The position numbers were made by a program, and so were the translations under genes. From an uncultured Chitinophagaceae bacterium (GTDB lineage: Bacteria > Bacteroidota > Bacteroidia > Chitinophagales > Chitinophagaceae), in the NCBI GenBank assembly GCA_946885665.1, contig CAMPGT010000071.1, positions 1 to 15,104 on the forward strand: 15,104 bases of DNA. Direction: 5' to 3'. The notes beneath the pieces were generated by a model. The model had not been told where the DNA came from and searched no databases. It was given only the letters and a program-made list of their open reading frames with translations. Below, one piece after another: positions 1 to 7,252 of the stretch (its first letter is position 1; each line of letters starts with the position of its first letter).

Positions 1-24
1 CGCCAGCGGGGGACACGGTTGTCC
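1..24 (-). repeat. Partial palindromic repeat element, cut by the window edge
   Basis: Read on the minus strand, this stretch ends in TCCCCCGCTGGCG and carries the flank GGACAACCGTG. It matches the start of the element at 15056-15076 at about 21 of 24 positions, in opposite orientation. The hairpin arm is cut off by the window start. It lies directly beside the heptad array at 25-66, the same arrangement as at the right end. Confidence 0.6.
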
Positions 25-66
25 TCTCCCGTCTCCCGTCTTCCGTCTCCCGTCTCCCGTCTCCTT
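25..66 (-). repeat. 7-bp tandem repeat array (CGGGAGA type)
   Basis: Five adjoining heptads are seen, TCTCCCG on the plus strand (CGGGAGA on the minus strand). They start at 25, 32, 39, 46 and 53, the third with one substitution (TCTTCCG), followed by a partial sixth. A 7-bp period does not fit a codon frame, so this is not coding. The array sits 40 bp upstream of the -7 box of the PDZ-protein gene. Confidence 0.8.
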
Positions 67-84
67 TTTAACATTTCCGAAAAC

Positions 85-136
85 TTTCGTATGTTCCAAA
101 AAACCCTATATTTGAACTACGAAGTTTAACGTAGTT
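85..136 (+). promoter_or_regulatory. Bacteroidota-type promoter with a dyad at the start site
   Basis: TATATTTG at 107-114 fits the -7 consensus TAnnTTTG exactly. A weak -33 element (TTTC, 85-88) lies 18 bp upstream. The inverted repeat AACTACG (115-121) and CGTAGTT (130-136), 7 bp with an 8-nt loop, sits where transcription should begin. It could be a 5' hairpin or an operator. It drives the PDZ-protein gene, giving a leader of roughly 80 nt. Confidence 0.6.
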
Positions 137-200
137 GTAAAAATCAAACAGTACTTAAAAAATGAACCAGTACTTACAAACCGAACAAAAAACTACAGTC

Positions 201-1241
201 ATGAAAAAATATCTTCTCATATCAGCGGCAGCACTGCTCATCACAGGATCGGCGATGGCGCAGGATAACAAAAACGACGACAACAGCGATAACAAGACGA
301 ACAACATTGAAAACAGCGACAGGACAACAAAGAACAGCAACAACAACGAAAATAAGCTGGGCGAATATGACCAGATCATTATCAGGAAGAAGAACCCGTC
401 TGTAGATGGCAAAGTGACGATCGAAATAAAAGATGACCAGGTTTTCGTGAATGGTGAACCTATTGACGACTTCGAAAACCCCGACATAAGCGTAAGGCTG
501 CACGATGTTAAGAAATTCAACCTCGGGCCGTCTTCGCAATTCCGCTTCGACGATCGCGGCAACTGGGGACCGGGCGTACAGGCCCTGCCGGGCAAAGAAA
601 CCGCCTTCCTGGGCGTGATGACAGAAGGAAGCAGCGATGGCGCACGCATTAAAAACGTTTCGGAAAATAGCGCCGCCGACAAGGCCGGCCTTAAAGAAGG
701 CGACGTGATCACTAAAGTGGGCGATAAAAAAGTTTATGACCACGAGCAGCTCTCCGAAATTATCCGCGACAAGAAGCCAAATGACAAAGTCATCATCACC
801 TACAAGAGAGACGGCAGGGAAAAAGAAGCCACCGTCACCCTCGGCAGCAGAAATGTAGCAAAAACGTTCAATTTCCGGGGAATGAGACCCGATGCTCCGA
901 TGCCGCCAATGGCGTTCGACTTCGACGGCGGGGGATTTCACCGGCTCTTTGACATGAACGATGATCCGCGCCTCGGCATAAGAGTGCAGGATACAGAAGA
1001 TGGAAAAGGAGTGAAAGTGCTCAATGTGGAGGAAGGTTCGTCGGCCTACAAAAGCGGCATCAAAGAAGATGACATTATCACTTCTTTCGACGGAGAAAAG
1101 GTAAACAGCGCCGAGGCGCTTGCCGATGCATTCAAAGATGCAAAAGATAAAAGCTCCGTAAAAGTGCAACTGAATAGAAATGGAAAACCGCAGACGATAG
1201 AAATCAAAGTGCCTAAAAAGCTGAAGACCGCAAACCTGTGA
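201..1241 (+). CDS. Secreted protein with two PDZ domains and no protease domain
   Basis: A 346-aa protein exported to the periplasm or cell surface. Residues 1-20 form a clear Sec signal peptide (MKKYLL... ending in AMA before QD), which is why ATG 201 is preferred over the in-frame ATG at 162. Residues 21-53 are a low-complexity linker of Asn, Asp, Lys and Ser. Two PDZ domains follow: about 134-217 (FLGVMTEGSSDGARI, then AADKAGLKEGDVITKV) and about 255-338 (RLGIRVQ, then SSAYKSGIKEDDIITSF). Tandem PDZ domains usually follow a trypsin-like domain in DegP/HtrA proteases. No catalytic His-Asp-Ser domain is present here, so this is probably a binding or adaptor protein. Partner unknown. It has its own promoter and a strong terminator, so it is monocistronic. 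The leader holds a 9-bp direct repeat, CAGTACTTA, at 149-157 and 168-176. Confidence 0.85.
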   Translation: MKKYLLISAAALLITGSAMAQDNKNDDNSDNKTNNIENSDRTTKNSNNNENKLGEYDQIIIRKKNPSVDGKVTIEIKDDQVFVNGEPIDDFENPDISVRLHDVKKFNLGPSSQFRFDDRGNWGPGVQALPGKETAFLGVMTEGSSDGARIKNVSENSAADKAGLKEGDVITKVGDKKVYDHEQLSEIIRDKKPNDKVIITYKRDGREKEATVTLGSRNVAKTFNFRGMRPDAPMPPMAFDFDGGGFHRLFDMNDDPRLGIRVQDTEDGKGVKVLNVEEGSSAYKSGIKEDDIITSFDGEKVNSAEALADAFKDAKDKSSVKVQLNRNGKPQTIEIKVPKKLKTANL

Positions 1242-1279
1242 GTCTTAAACCGTATTATTTTTTCTCTACTGTCAATACC

Positions 1280-1308
1280 GCCGCTTTTCTCTAAAAGCGG
1301 CTTTTTTT
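1280..1308 (+). terminator. Rho-independent terminator of the PDZ-protein gene
   Basis: A perfect 9-bp stem, GCCGCTTTT with AAAAGCGGC, closes a 4-nt loop (CTCT). It is followed by seven T residues (1302-1308). It begins 38 nt after the stop codon and directly abuts the gatB -7 box. Confidence 0.92.
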
Positions 1309-1310
1309 GG

Positions 1311-1318
1311 TATTTTTG
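1311..1318 (+). promoter_or_regulatory. -7 promoter box upstream of gatB
   Basis: TATTTTTG matches TAnnTTTG. Transcription would start near 1324. No TTG element is seen 17-23 bp upstream, because the preceding terminator hairpin occupies that position, so the call rests on the -7 box and its location alone. Confidence 0.5.
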
Positions 1319-1358
1319 CCGACTATTTACTAATGAGCGTATTAAATACATACCAGCT

Positions 1359-2801
1359 TTGGAATCAGGGTACGAAACGGTGATTGGCCTGGAGGTGCAC
1401 GCCCAGTTGCTAACAGCCAGCAAATTGTTCAGCGGAGACAGTTCAGACTTTGGAAATGAGCCCAATACGAATATCTCGCCCATTACGCTCGGCTATCCCG
1501 GCACGCTGCCCCTCTTGAACAAAAAAGCCGTCCAGTACGCGATAAAGCTCGGCATGGCCAGCAATTGCGAAATTGCGCGGTCAAACTATTTTGCGCGTAA
1601 AAATTATTTTTATCCCGATTTGCCGAAAGGCTACCAGATTTCGCAGCACACCACCCCCATCTGCGTGGGCGGGCATGTTCCCATAAAAACACACGACGGA
1701 TCGAAAAATATCGTCCTGAACCGCATACATCTCGAAGAAGACGCCGGCAAGAGCCTGCACGACATTGATGAAAACGCAACCTGTGTCGATTACAACCGCG
1801 CAGGTGTTGCCCTGGTCGAAATTGTTACCGAGCCCTGCATTTCGACGGGAGACGAAGCATACGCCTACCTGACAGAATTGCGAAAATTGTTGCGTTACCT
1901 CGAGGTGTGCGACGGCAACATGGAGGAAGGCAGCATGCGTTGCGACGCGAATATTTCGGTAAGAAAGAAAGGCGAGCAAACACTCGGAACGAAGGTCGAA
2001 GTGAAAAATCTCAATTCCATTCGCAACGTGAAACGCGCTATTGAACTGGAAGCCGAAAGACTCGTGCAGATATTGACGTCGGGTGGTGAAGTGACCCAGG
2101 AAACCAGGAGCTATGACGCTTCCAACAACACCACCTTTGGCCTGCGCACAAAAGAAGAGGCGAACGACTACCGCTACTTCGCCGATCCCGACCTGGTTCC
2201 CTTCGAGATCTCAGACGAAACGATCGGCAACATCCGTGAGCTGCTGCCGGCATTGCCCGAACAAAGAATAGCTCTTTACACCACAAAATATAACCTGCCC
2301 GAATACGATGCGCGCGTGCTGACCGAGGAAAAGGAGTTTGCTGAATATTTTGAACACATCATTCAGCACACATCCAATTATAAGGCCGCTTCCAACTGGA
2401 TGCTGGGCCCCGTAAAGTCGTATTTGAACGAAAATTCAAAAGGCATCGTTGATCTTACATTGGCGCCATCGGCCGTCGCAGAATTGATACAGTTGAATGA
2501 TGAGGGCAAAGTGAGCTTTTCGATGGCCTCCTCAGCTATATTTCCCGAGATGATAAAAGCGCCCGGTAAAACGGCCGCGGCGATCGCCACAGAAAAAAAT
2601 CTTGTGCAGGATGCGGGCGCCGACGAAATTGGAAGGTGGGTTGACCAGGTATTAGAAAACCTCCCCGAAAAAGTGCTGGAATACCGTAAAGGGAAAAAGG
2701 GCCTCATCGGCCTGTTTGTGGGAGAAGTGAAGAAAGTATCAAAAGGAAAAGCAGATCCAAAACTTACCAACGAAATCTTAATACAAAAATTAAAGTCCTG
2801 A
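1359..2801 (+). CDS. gatB: Asp-tRNA(Asn)/Glu-tRNA(Gln) amidotransferase subunit B
   Basis: 480 aa, normal for GatB (about 475-480). GatB is the tRNA-binding kinase-like subunit of the GatCAB complex, which converts Glu-tRNA(Gln) and/or Asp-tRNA(Asn) to the amide form. Visible family landmarks are VIGLEVHAQL (8-17), HLEEDAGK (124-131), DYNRAGVALVEIVTEP (144-159), MRCDANIS (193-200), and a C-terminal YqeY-like helical region (about 331-480) with SNWMLG near its start. The start is uncertain. This frame has no ATG upstream, so TTG at 1359 is used, giving MESGYETVIGLEVH. An ATG at 1333 lies one frame off and stops at 1383. One extra T in the TTT at 1358-1360 would join it to this frame. gatA and gatC are not in the window. 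The lipoprotein gene follows after 2 nt, so the two are probably co-transcribed. Confidence 0.95.
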   Translation: MESGYETVIGLEVHAQLLTASKLFSGDSSDFGNEPNTNISPITLGYPGTLPLLNKKAVQYAIKLGMASNCEIARSNYFARKNYFYPDLPKGYQISQHTTPICVGGHVPIKTHDGSKNIVLNRIHLEEDAGKSLHDIDENATCVDYNRAGVALVEIVTEPCISTGDEAYAYLTELRKLLRYLEVCDGNMEEGSMRCDANISVRKKGEQTLGTKVEVKNLNSIRNVKRAIELEAERLVQILTSGGEVTQETRSYDASNNTTFGLRTKEEANDYRYFADPDLVPFEISDETIGNIRELLPALPEQRIALYTTKYNLPEYDARVLTEEKEFAEYFEHIIQHTSNYKAASNWMLGPVKSYLNENSKGIVDLTLAPSAVAELIQLNDEGKVSFSMASSAIFPEMIKAPGKTAAAIATEKNLVQDAGADEIGRWVDQVLENLPEKVLEYRKGKKGLIGLFVGEVKKVSKGKADPKLTNEILIQKLKS

Positions 2802-2803
2802 TC

Positions 2804-3997
2804 ATGATCTATCGATACAGTTTATTCGGAATATTATCTATGGTCCTCTTTTTTGCGTGCAAGGAAAACCCTGCGGGTACAAAAGTGGAGATCACCGGAA
2901 CGATCGCAAATATCGACTCGCTTAGGTCCGCATTTGCCGGCGCATTCGACAAAGATTCGGTGAAGGTGCTGCTGTATGAAGTGCCTTTTGGCAATGAATC
3001 GCAACCGATCCAGCTCGACAGCGACTATGTATCCGCAAAGCACAACCAGTTTCAGTTGGACGCGCAAGCCGTTAAGCAGGGGCTGTACGACGTGGTGATT
3101 GAAAACGGCCCGATGATACCGGTGATCAACGATGGAAAAATTGAAATGGAGATCAACCTCCTCGATAAGGACCAGTTTTATACGGTTAACGGATCGCCGG
3201 CAAGCAAATCACTCCGCGACTTTATTTTTGGTTACAGCGAACGCAGCATCAGCACCGGCAATGCTTTTAAAACACTCGACAGCCTCAAGGCAACCGGCTC
3301 GAACGACACTGCCATCATCACCGCTACGCAAGACAAAAACAGCTCGCTGCAAAAGCTGAACAACTACGTGAAGGAGTCTGTTTCCGGCGTGGACAACCCG
3401 CTGGTGGCAGCGTTCACACTCGGCATGGCTTCCAGGACCTTCGGTGGCGACGAATACGATTCGCTGCTCACCAAGACAATCGCAAAATTCCCGACCGATC
3501 CCAATCTGCAATATTTAAAAATGCAGTTGAAAGGCGCGCAGGACAGGCAGGCTGCAACGGCGCAGCAAACATCATGGATAGGAAAACCTGCTCCCGGGCT
3601 GACGATGCCGGACGTGAACGGGAACGAAGTGTCACTGTCTTCTTTCAAGGGAAAATATGTGCTGGTGGATTTCTGGGCGAGCTGGTGTGGTCCCTGCCGG
3701 ATGGAGAATCCTAATGTGGTAAGGGCCTATAATACTTTTAAGAACAGGAATTTCACGGTGCTCGGGGTTTCTCTCGACAAAGAAAAAGACAACTGGCTGG
3801 AAGCGATAAAAAAAGACAAACTGAACTGGACGCAGATCAGCGACCTCGCCTTCTGGAACAGTAAGTCGGTTGAGATTTTCGGATTTCAGGGTATCCCTTA
3901 CAATGTACTTATCAATCCCGAAGGGATCATTATTGGCGAGAGCCTTCGCGGCAGCGACCTGATGAATACGTTGCAGCAGGAGCTGGGGAACAAATAA
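2804..3997 (+). CDS. TlpA-like thioredoxin-fold lipoprotein
   Basis: 397 aa. Residues 1-19 form a lipoprotein signal ending at Cys19 (LFFAC, then KEN), predicting attachment to a membrane on the periplasmic side. Residues about 25-125 resemble the DUF4369 beta-rich domain common in front of Bacteroidota TlpA-like proteins. A helical linker follows to about 255. Residues 256-397 are an AhpC/TSA-TlpA thioredoxin domain with the redox motif W294-C-G-P-C298 and the cis-proline loop (QGIPYN, Pro365). Both active cysteines are present, so it should act as a thiol-disulfide oxidoreductase, probably reducing disulfides in exported proteins. The substrate cannot be read from the sequence. ATG 2804 follows the gatB stop by 2 nt. 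No terminator is seen before the convergent exporter gene. Confidence 0.9.
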   Translation: MIYRYSLFGILSMVLFFACKENPAGTKVEITGTIANIDSLRSAFAGAFDKDSVKVLLYEVPFGNESQPIQLDSDYVSAKHNQFQLDAQAVKQGLYDVVIENGPMIPVINDGKIEMEINLLDKDQFYTVNGSPASKSLRDFIFGYSERSISTGNAFKTLDSLKATGSNDTAIITATQDKNSSLQKLNNYVKESVSGVDNPLVAAFTLGMASRTFGGDEYDSLLTKTIAKFPTDPNLQYLKMQLKGAQDRQAATAQQTSWIGKPAPGLTMPDVNGNEVSLSSFKGKYVLVDFWASWCGPCRMENPNVVRAYNTFKNRNFTVLGVSLDKEKDNWLEAIKKDKLNWTQISDLAFWNSKSVEIFGFQGIPYNVLINPEGIIIGESLRGSDLMNTLQQELGNK

Positions 3998-4018
3998 CAG
4001 GAGAAGGGAGACGGAAGA
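3998..4018 (+). repeat. Three-unit 7-bp repeat after the lipoprotein gene
   Basis: The units CAGGAGA (3998-4004), AGGGAGA (4005-4011) and CGGAAGA (4012-4018) keep the same 7-bp register and resemble the CGGGAGA units at both window ends. They begin on the base after the stop codon. Only three imperfect units are present, so chance is possible. Confidence 0.45.
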
Positions 4019-4053
4019 ATTATTTCTATTAATATTATTTAGTAGAGAACTGC

Positions 4054-6405
4054 TCATTTATCACGTCTCCGTGCTGTTGAAAGCAACAACGCCGGCAGAA
4101 ACACCAGATTCGTAAACGTTGCCATCACCAATGTAAGCGAAGTGAGCCAGCCAAGCGCCTTCGTTCCCCCAAATCCACTGAAACAAAAAATAACGAAGCC
4201 CGCAATCAACACCAGTGAAGTGTAAATGATGCTGATACCCGTTTTATGGATCGTATCTATCACCACCTGCGTACCCACCATTTTATTTCCCTTCAGCTCC
4301 TGCTTGTAATTCACCAGGAACCGTATCGTGATATCTATCGCAATACCGAGCGCCACAGAAAACACCAGCACAGTCGAGGGTTTAATCCTGATGCCCACCC
4401 ATCCCATTACGCCGGCCGTGATGATCAACGGGATCACATTCGGTATTAAAGAACAGATCAATATTCTGAACGAACGGAAAAGATAAAGCATGCAAAGGGC
4501 AATCAGCAAAAATGCCCACATGATGCTTTCCTTCAATCCGTTGATGATAAACGAGGTGCCTTCAAGGAAAGTAACGCTGCTGCCTGTAAGCTGTATGTCG
4601 TAAGAAGCGGTATCAAAAATTTCCTTGCTTTTGTTATTGATCTGGTTCATCAACTCCTCCAATTTCTTGCTGCCCACATCGGCCATGTTAACGCTGATCC
4701 GGGCATGCTGCCTGCTGCTATCCATAAAACTCCGCACGAGCTTCGAAAATGTGCTGGCGGTGTCAGCATCGCTGCGCGTACTTAAATACTGCGCGAGAAA
4801 AGCAATGTCGAAAGAATTCGGTAAGCCGTAATTCGTGCTGTCGCCATCATAATACGCCTGCCGCGCGAATTTCATCCCTTCCACAATGGAGAGGGGCCGG
4901 CTCATGTGCGGATTCGCACTGATAAACGAAGACAGCTCATCGATCTTTTGAAAAGTTTTCAGCGGATTACGGCGCAGGCCGTTTTTCTGTTTCGTATCCA
5001 CCACAATTTCAAGCGGCATCACCCCTTCAAAATTTCGCTCAAAATATTTCAGGTCGGTATATATCTTATCTGTTTTGGGCAGGTCGTCCACGATAAATCC
5101 TTCAGACTTCAGCTTGAAAATACCAACAATCGACGCGGCGATAATCAACCCCGTAACAAGGTAGATGGTGCGGCGGTGATTCAACGACCAAATCTCCAGC
5201 CTGTCGAGAATGGACAACAACCACCGGTTTTCAAGGTATTTCGTATGACGGTGTTTCGGTGCCGGCAAAAAACTCAGGAACACTGGAATAATGATGAGCG
5301 AAATAATAAACAAAGCGAAAATGTTTATTCCGGCCACCACGCCAAACTCCTTCAGCACCGCGCTTTTGGTGAGCGCAAAAACTGCGAAACCAATCGCTGC
5401 GGCGATGTTGCAGAACAGCGTAACAATGCCCATCCGGGTGATCATCTCCACCAGTGCCCGCGATTTCCTATCCTTCGCATCGCCCGGCTGCGACCGTTCA
5501 AGATCGCGGTAGGTACTGTGATATTTGTTAAGAAAATAAATACAGTTCGGAATACCTATCACCACAATCAACGGCGGAATGAGTGCATTCAGCAAAGTAA
5601 TCTTGTACCCCAGCAAATGCATCGTACCCAAACTCCATAATACACCCGTTACCACAACAAATAAAGAGAGAAAGGTGGCGCTGAGGCTCCTGAAAAATAC
5701 CAGTAAGATGATAGCCGATAAGACGACCGATCCAAACAGGAACCACTGCATTTCATTGGCAACGCGTGTTGCCATGTTTGTGCGGATCAACGGCAGGCCG
5801 CTGTAATGCATTTCGAGTGAGTTGCTCTTCCCAAATTCTTCGGCCGCATCCACCACCATCTTCACCACTGCATTCCTGCGTTTTGAATTCATCACATTCT
5901 TGTCGATGCTTACACCAAGCAGGTAGGCGTGCGTTGAGTCGTTGTATAAAAGCCCGTTGTAAAATTTCAGGTTCATGAAAACGGTCCTGCAACTGTCGAG
6001 CGTTTGCTGTGAAAGGGTGCCCGATGGGAATACCGGAATGGCCAGTAGTTTTTCCGAGGACGTGTCCTTTACCAGGTTGGTTGCGCCGGGAACGCTTAAC
6101 ACACCCACTACTGCGGCGGTATTCTTTAACTTCTCAACAAGCGCCGAATATTCATTAAACAGCTTTGCCTCGAAGAGGTTAGGTGTGTCGAAGCCGATGA
6201 CGAGCAGGTTGCCGTCTTCGCCAAACTGCTTGCGGAAATCCTGGTAGGCCTTATACTTCGGATTATCTGTGGGAATGGCCCTGGTAAACTCATAGCTGAG
6301 TTGCACCTTCGAGGCCTGCCACCCCATGAACGCAGTGACGGCCAGGATGATGACCAGTAACGGCCAGCGAAATCGTAAAACGAATTGAGCAATTCTTCCC
6401 CACAT
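4054..6405 (-). CDS. RND/MMPL superfamily exporter
   Basis: 783 aa with the duplicated RND layout: one N-terminal membrane helix (about 12-29), a large periplasmic domain (30-220), five helices (about 221-381), a cytoplasmic joint, a seventh helix (413-430), a second periplasmic domain (431-622) and five helices (623-777), twelve in all. At this length it fits the predicted RND-exporter/MMPL/patched-like group rather than full-size AcrB-type pumps (over 1000 aa). The C-terminal half keeps the Asp of the proton-relay helix (GIAID, Asp691). The matching N-terminal helix reads GIPNCIYFLNKY and has no acidic residue. No adaptor or outer-membrane partner gene is nearby. The substrate is unknown; lipids or hydrophobic compounds are typical for the group. 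A -7 box at 6442-6449 fits this gene. Confidence 0.85.
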   Translation of the reverse strand: MWGRIAQFVLRFRWPLLVIILAVTAFMGWQASKVQLSYEFTRAIPTDNPKYKAYQDFRKQFGEDGNLLVIGFDTPNLFEAKLFNEYSALVEKLKNTAAVVGVLSVPGATNLVKDTSSEKLLAIPVFPSGTLSQQTLDSCRTVFMNLKFYNGLLYNDSTHAYLLGVSIDKNVMNSKRRNAVVKMVVDAAEEFGKSNSLEMHYSGLPLIRTNMATRVANEMQWFLFGSVVLSAIILLVFFRSLSATFLSLFVVVTGVLWSLGTMHLLGYKITLLNALIPPLIVVIGIPNCIYFLNKYHSTYRDLERSQPGDAKDRKSRALVEMITRMGIVTLFCNIAAAIGFAVFALTKSAVLKEFGVVAGINIFALFIISLIIIPVFLSFLPAPKHRHTKYLENRWLLSILDRLEIWSLNHRRTIYLVTGLIIAASIVGIFKLKSEGFIVDDLPKTDKIYTDLKYFERNFEGVMPLEIVVDTKQKNGLRRNPLKTFQKIDELSSFISANPHMSRPLSIVEGMKFARQAYYDGDSTNYGLPNSFDIAFLAQYLSTRSDADTASTFSKLVRSFMDSSRQHARISVNMADVGSKKLEELMNQINNKSKEIFDTASYDIQLTGSSVTFLEGTSFIINGLKESIMWAFLLIALCMLYLFRSFRILICSLIPNVIPLIITAGVMGWVGIRIKPSTVLVFSVALGIAIDITIRFLVNYKQELKGNKMVGTQVVIDTIHKTGISIIYTSLVLIAGFVIFCFSGFGGTKALGWLTSLTLVMATFTNLVFLPALLLSTARRRDK

Positions 6406-6441
6406 CGGCTGATATTGATATTAAAATAATGAAGCGGTCCG

Positions 6442-6449
6442 CAAATATA
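6442..6449 (-). promoter_or_regulatory. -7 box for the exporter gene
   Basis: On the minus strand this reads TATATTTG, an exact TAnnTTTG match, 36 nt before the exporter start codon. No clear -33 TTG is seen. It shares the 106-bp divergent region with the recO promoter. Confidence 0.55.
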
Positions 6450-6499
6450 GCTTCTATGCCTTAAACACCCGTTGGCGATGATGGAAGCTGCCGGCTGCT

Positions 6500-6507
6500 T
6501 AACTTTG
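6500..6507 (+). promoter_or_regulatory. -7 box directly before the recO start codon
   Basis: TAACTTTG matches TAnnTTTG and ends only 4 nt before GTG 6512. Since Bacteroidota transcription begins a few bases after this box, the mRNA would start at or next to the start codon, suggesting a leaderless transcript. Confidence 0.55.
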
Positions 6508-6511
6508 ATGA

Positions 6512-7252
6512 GTGCTGCATCATAAAACAAAAGGCATCGTTTTAAGGGTCGTAAAATACGGCGAGTCCAGCATCATCACCTCTGTTTTTACTGAATTGTT
6601 CGGCATACAGTCCTACATCGTCAATGGCGTTCGCGTTAATTCGAAGAAGGGTTCGGGAAGAGGCAATCTTTTTCAACCAGCGTCCCTGCTCGACCTCGTG
6701 GTGTATCACAACGAGCTGAAAAATCTTCAACGCATCAAAGAATTCAAATGGGCGCACATTTATGACAACATTTTCTTCAGCGTGTTTAAAAACGCCGTGG
6801 GCCTTTTCATGATCGAACTTTTGCAACGCAGCCTGAAACAGCCAGAACCCAACCCCGAACTTTTTCATTTTGTGGAAGATGCATTTCTTCACCTCGACCG
6901 TGCGCCGGATAATGTTGTCGCAAATTTTCCGATTTACTTCGCGCTTCATTTAAGCGGCTTCTACGGCTTTCGAATCTCCGATAAACACTCCGGGCAAACG
7001 CGCATACTCGACCTTCAGGAAGGTGAGTTTGTTGCAGATGCCCCGCTTCATTCATGGTATTTGAATGAACAATACAGCCGGGTGGTTTCCGACCTGTTGA
7101 AAGTAATGCAGCCTGCAGAGCTGGCGCAGCTTAAACTTAACCAGGAAACGCGCCGCGTGCTGCTGCACGCGCTCGAAACATTTTACGCCCTGCATATACA
7201 GGATTTCGGAACAATGAAGACGCTACCCGTTCTCGAAGCGGTATTGTCATAA
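6512..7252 (+). CDS. recO: DNA repair protein RecO
   Basis: 246 aa, the usual RecO length. RecO loads RecA on SSB-coated single-stranded DNA in the RecFOR pathway and anneals strands. The N-terminus (HKTKGIVLRVVKYGESSIITSVFT, residues 4-27) is the typical RecO OB-fold entry, followed by the QSYIVNGVR stretch. The rest is a helical domain. The protein has no cysteine at all, so the four-Cys zinc finger of some RecO proteins (for example Deinococcus) is absent. The start is GTG 6512. An ATG at 6508 is out of frame and stops after five codons. The stop codon overlaps the stop codon of the convergent amidohydrolase gene. Confidence 0.92.
   Translation: MLHHKTKGIVLRVVKYGESSIITSVFTELFGIQSYIVNGVRVNSKKGSGRGNLFQPASLLDLVVYHNELKNLQRIKEFKWAHIYDNIFFSVFKNAVGLFMIELLQRSLKQPEPNPELFHFVEDAFLHLDRAPDNVVANFPIYFALHLSGFYGFRISDKHSGQTRILDLQEGEFVADAPLHSWYLNEQYSRVVSDLLKVMQPAELAQLKLNQETRRVLLHALETFYALHIQDFGTMKTLPVLEAVLS

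Noticed and set aside
222..1169. A 315-aa minus-strand open frame opposite the PDZ gene
   Set aside because: Antisense shadow; the plus strand has signal peptide, PDZ motifs, promoter and terminator.
4906..5640. A 244-aa plus-strand open frame inside the exporter gene
   Set aside because: Basic, repetitive composition, no promoter, and the opposite strand encodes a full RND-type protein.
6449..6489. Inverted repeat AGCTTC/GAAGCT as an operator between the exporter and recO
   Set aside because: Only 6 bp with arms about 29 nt apart; this is easily due to chance.
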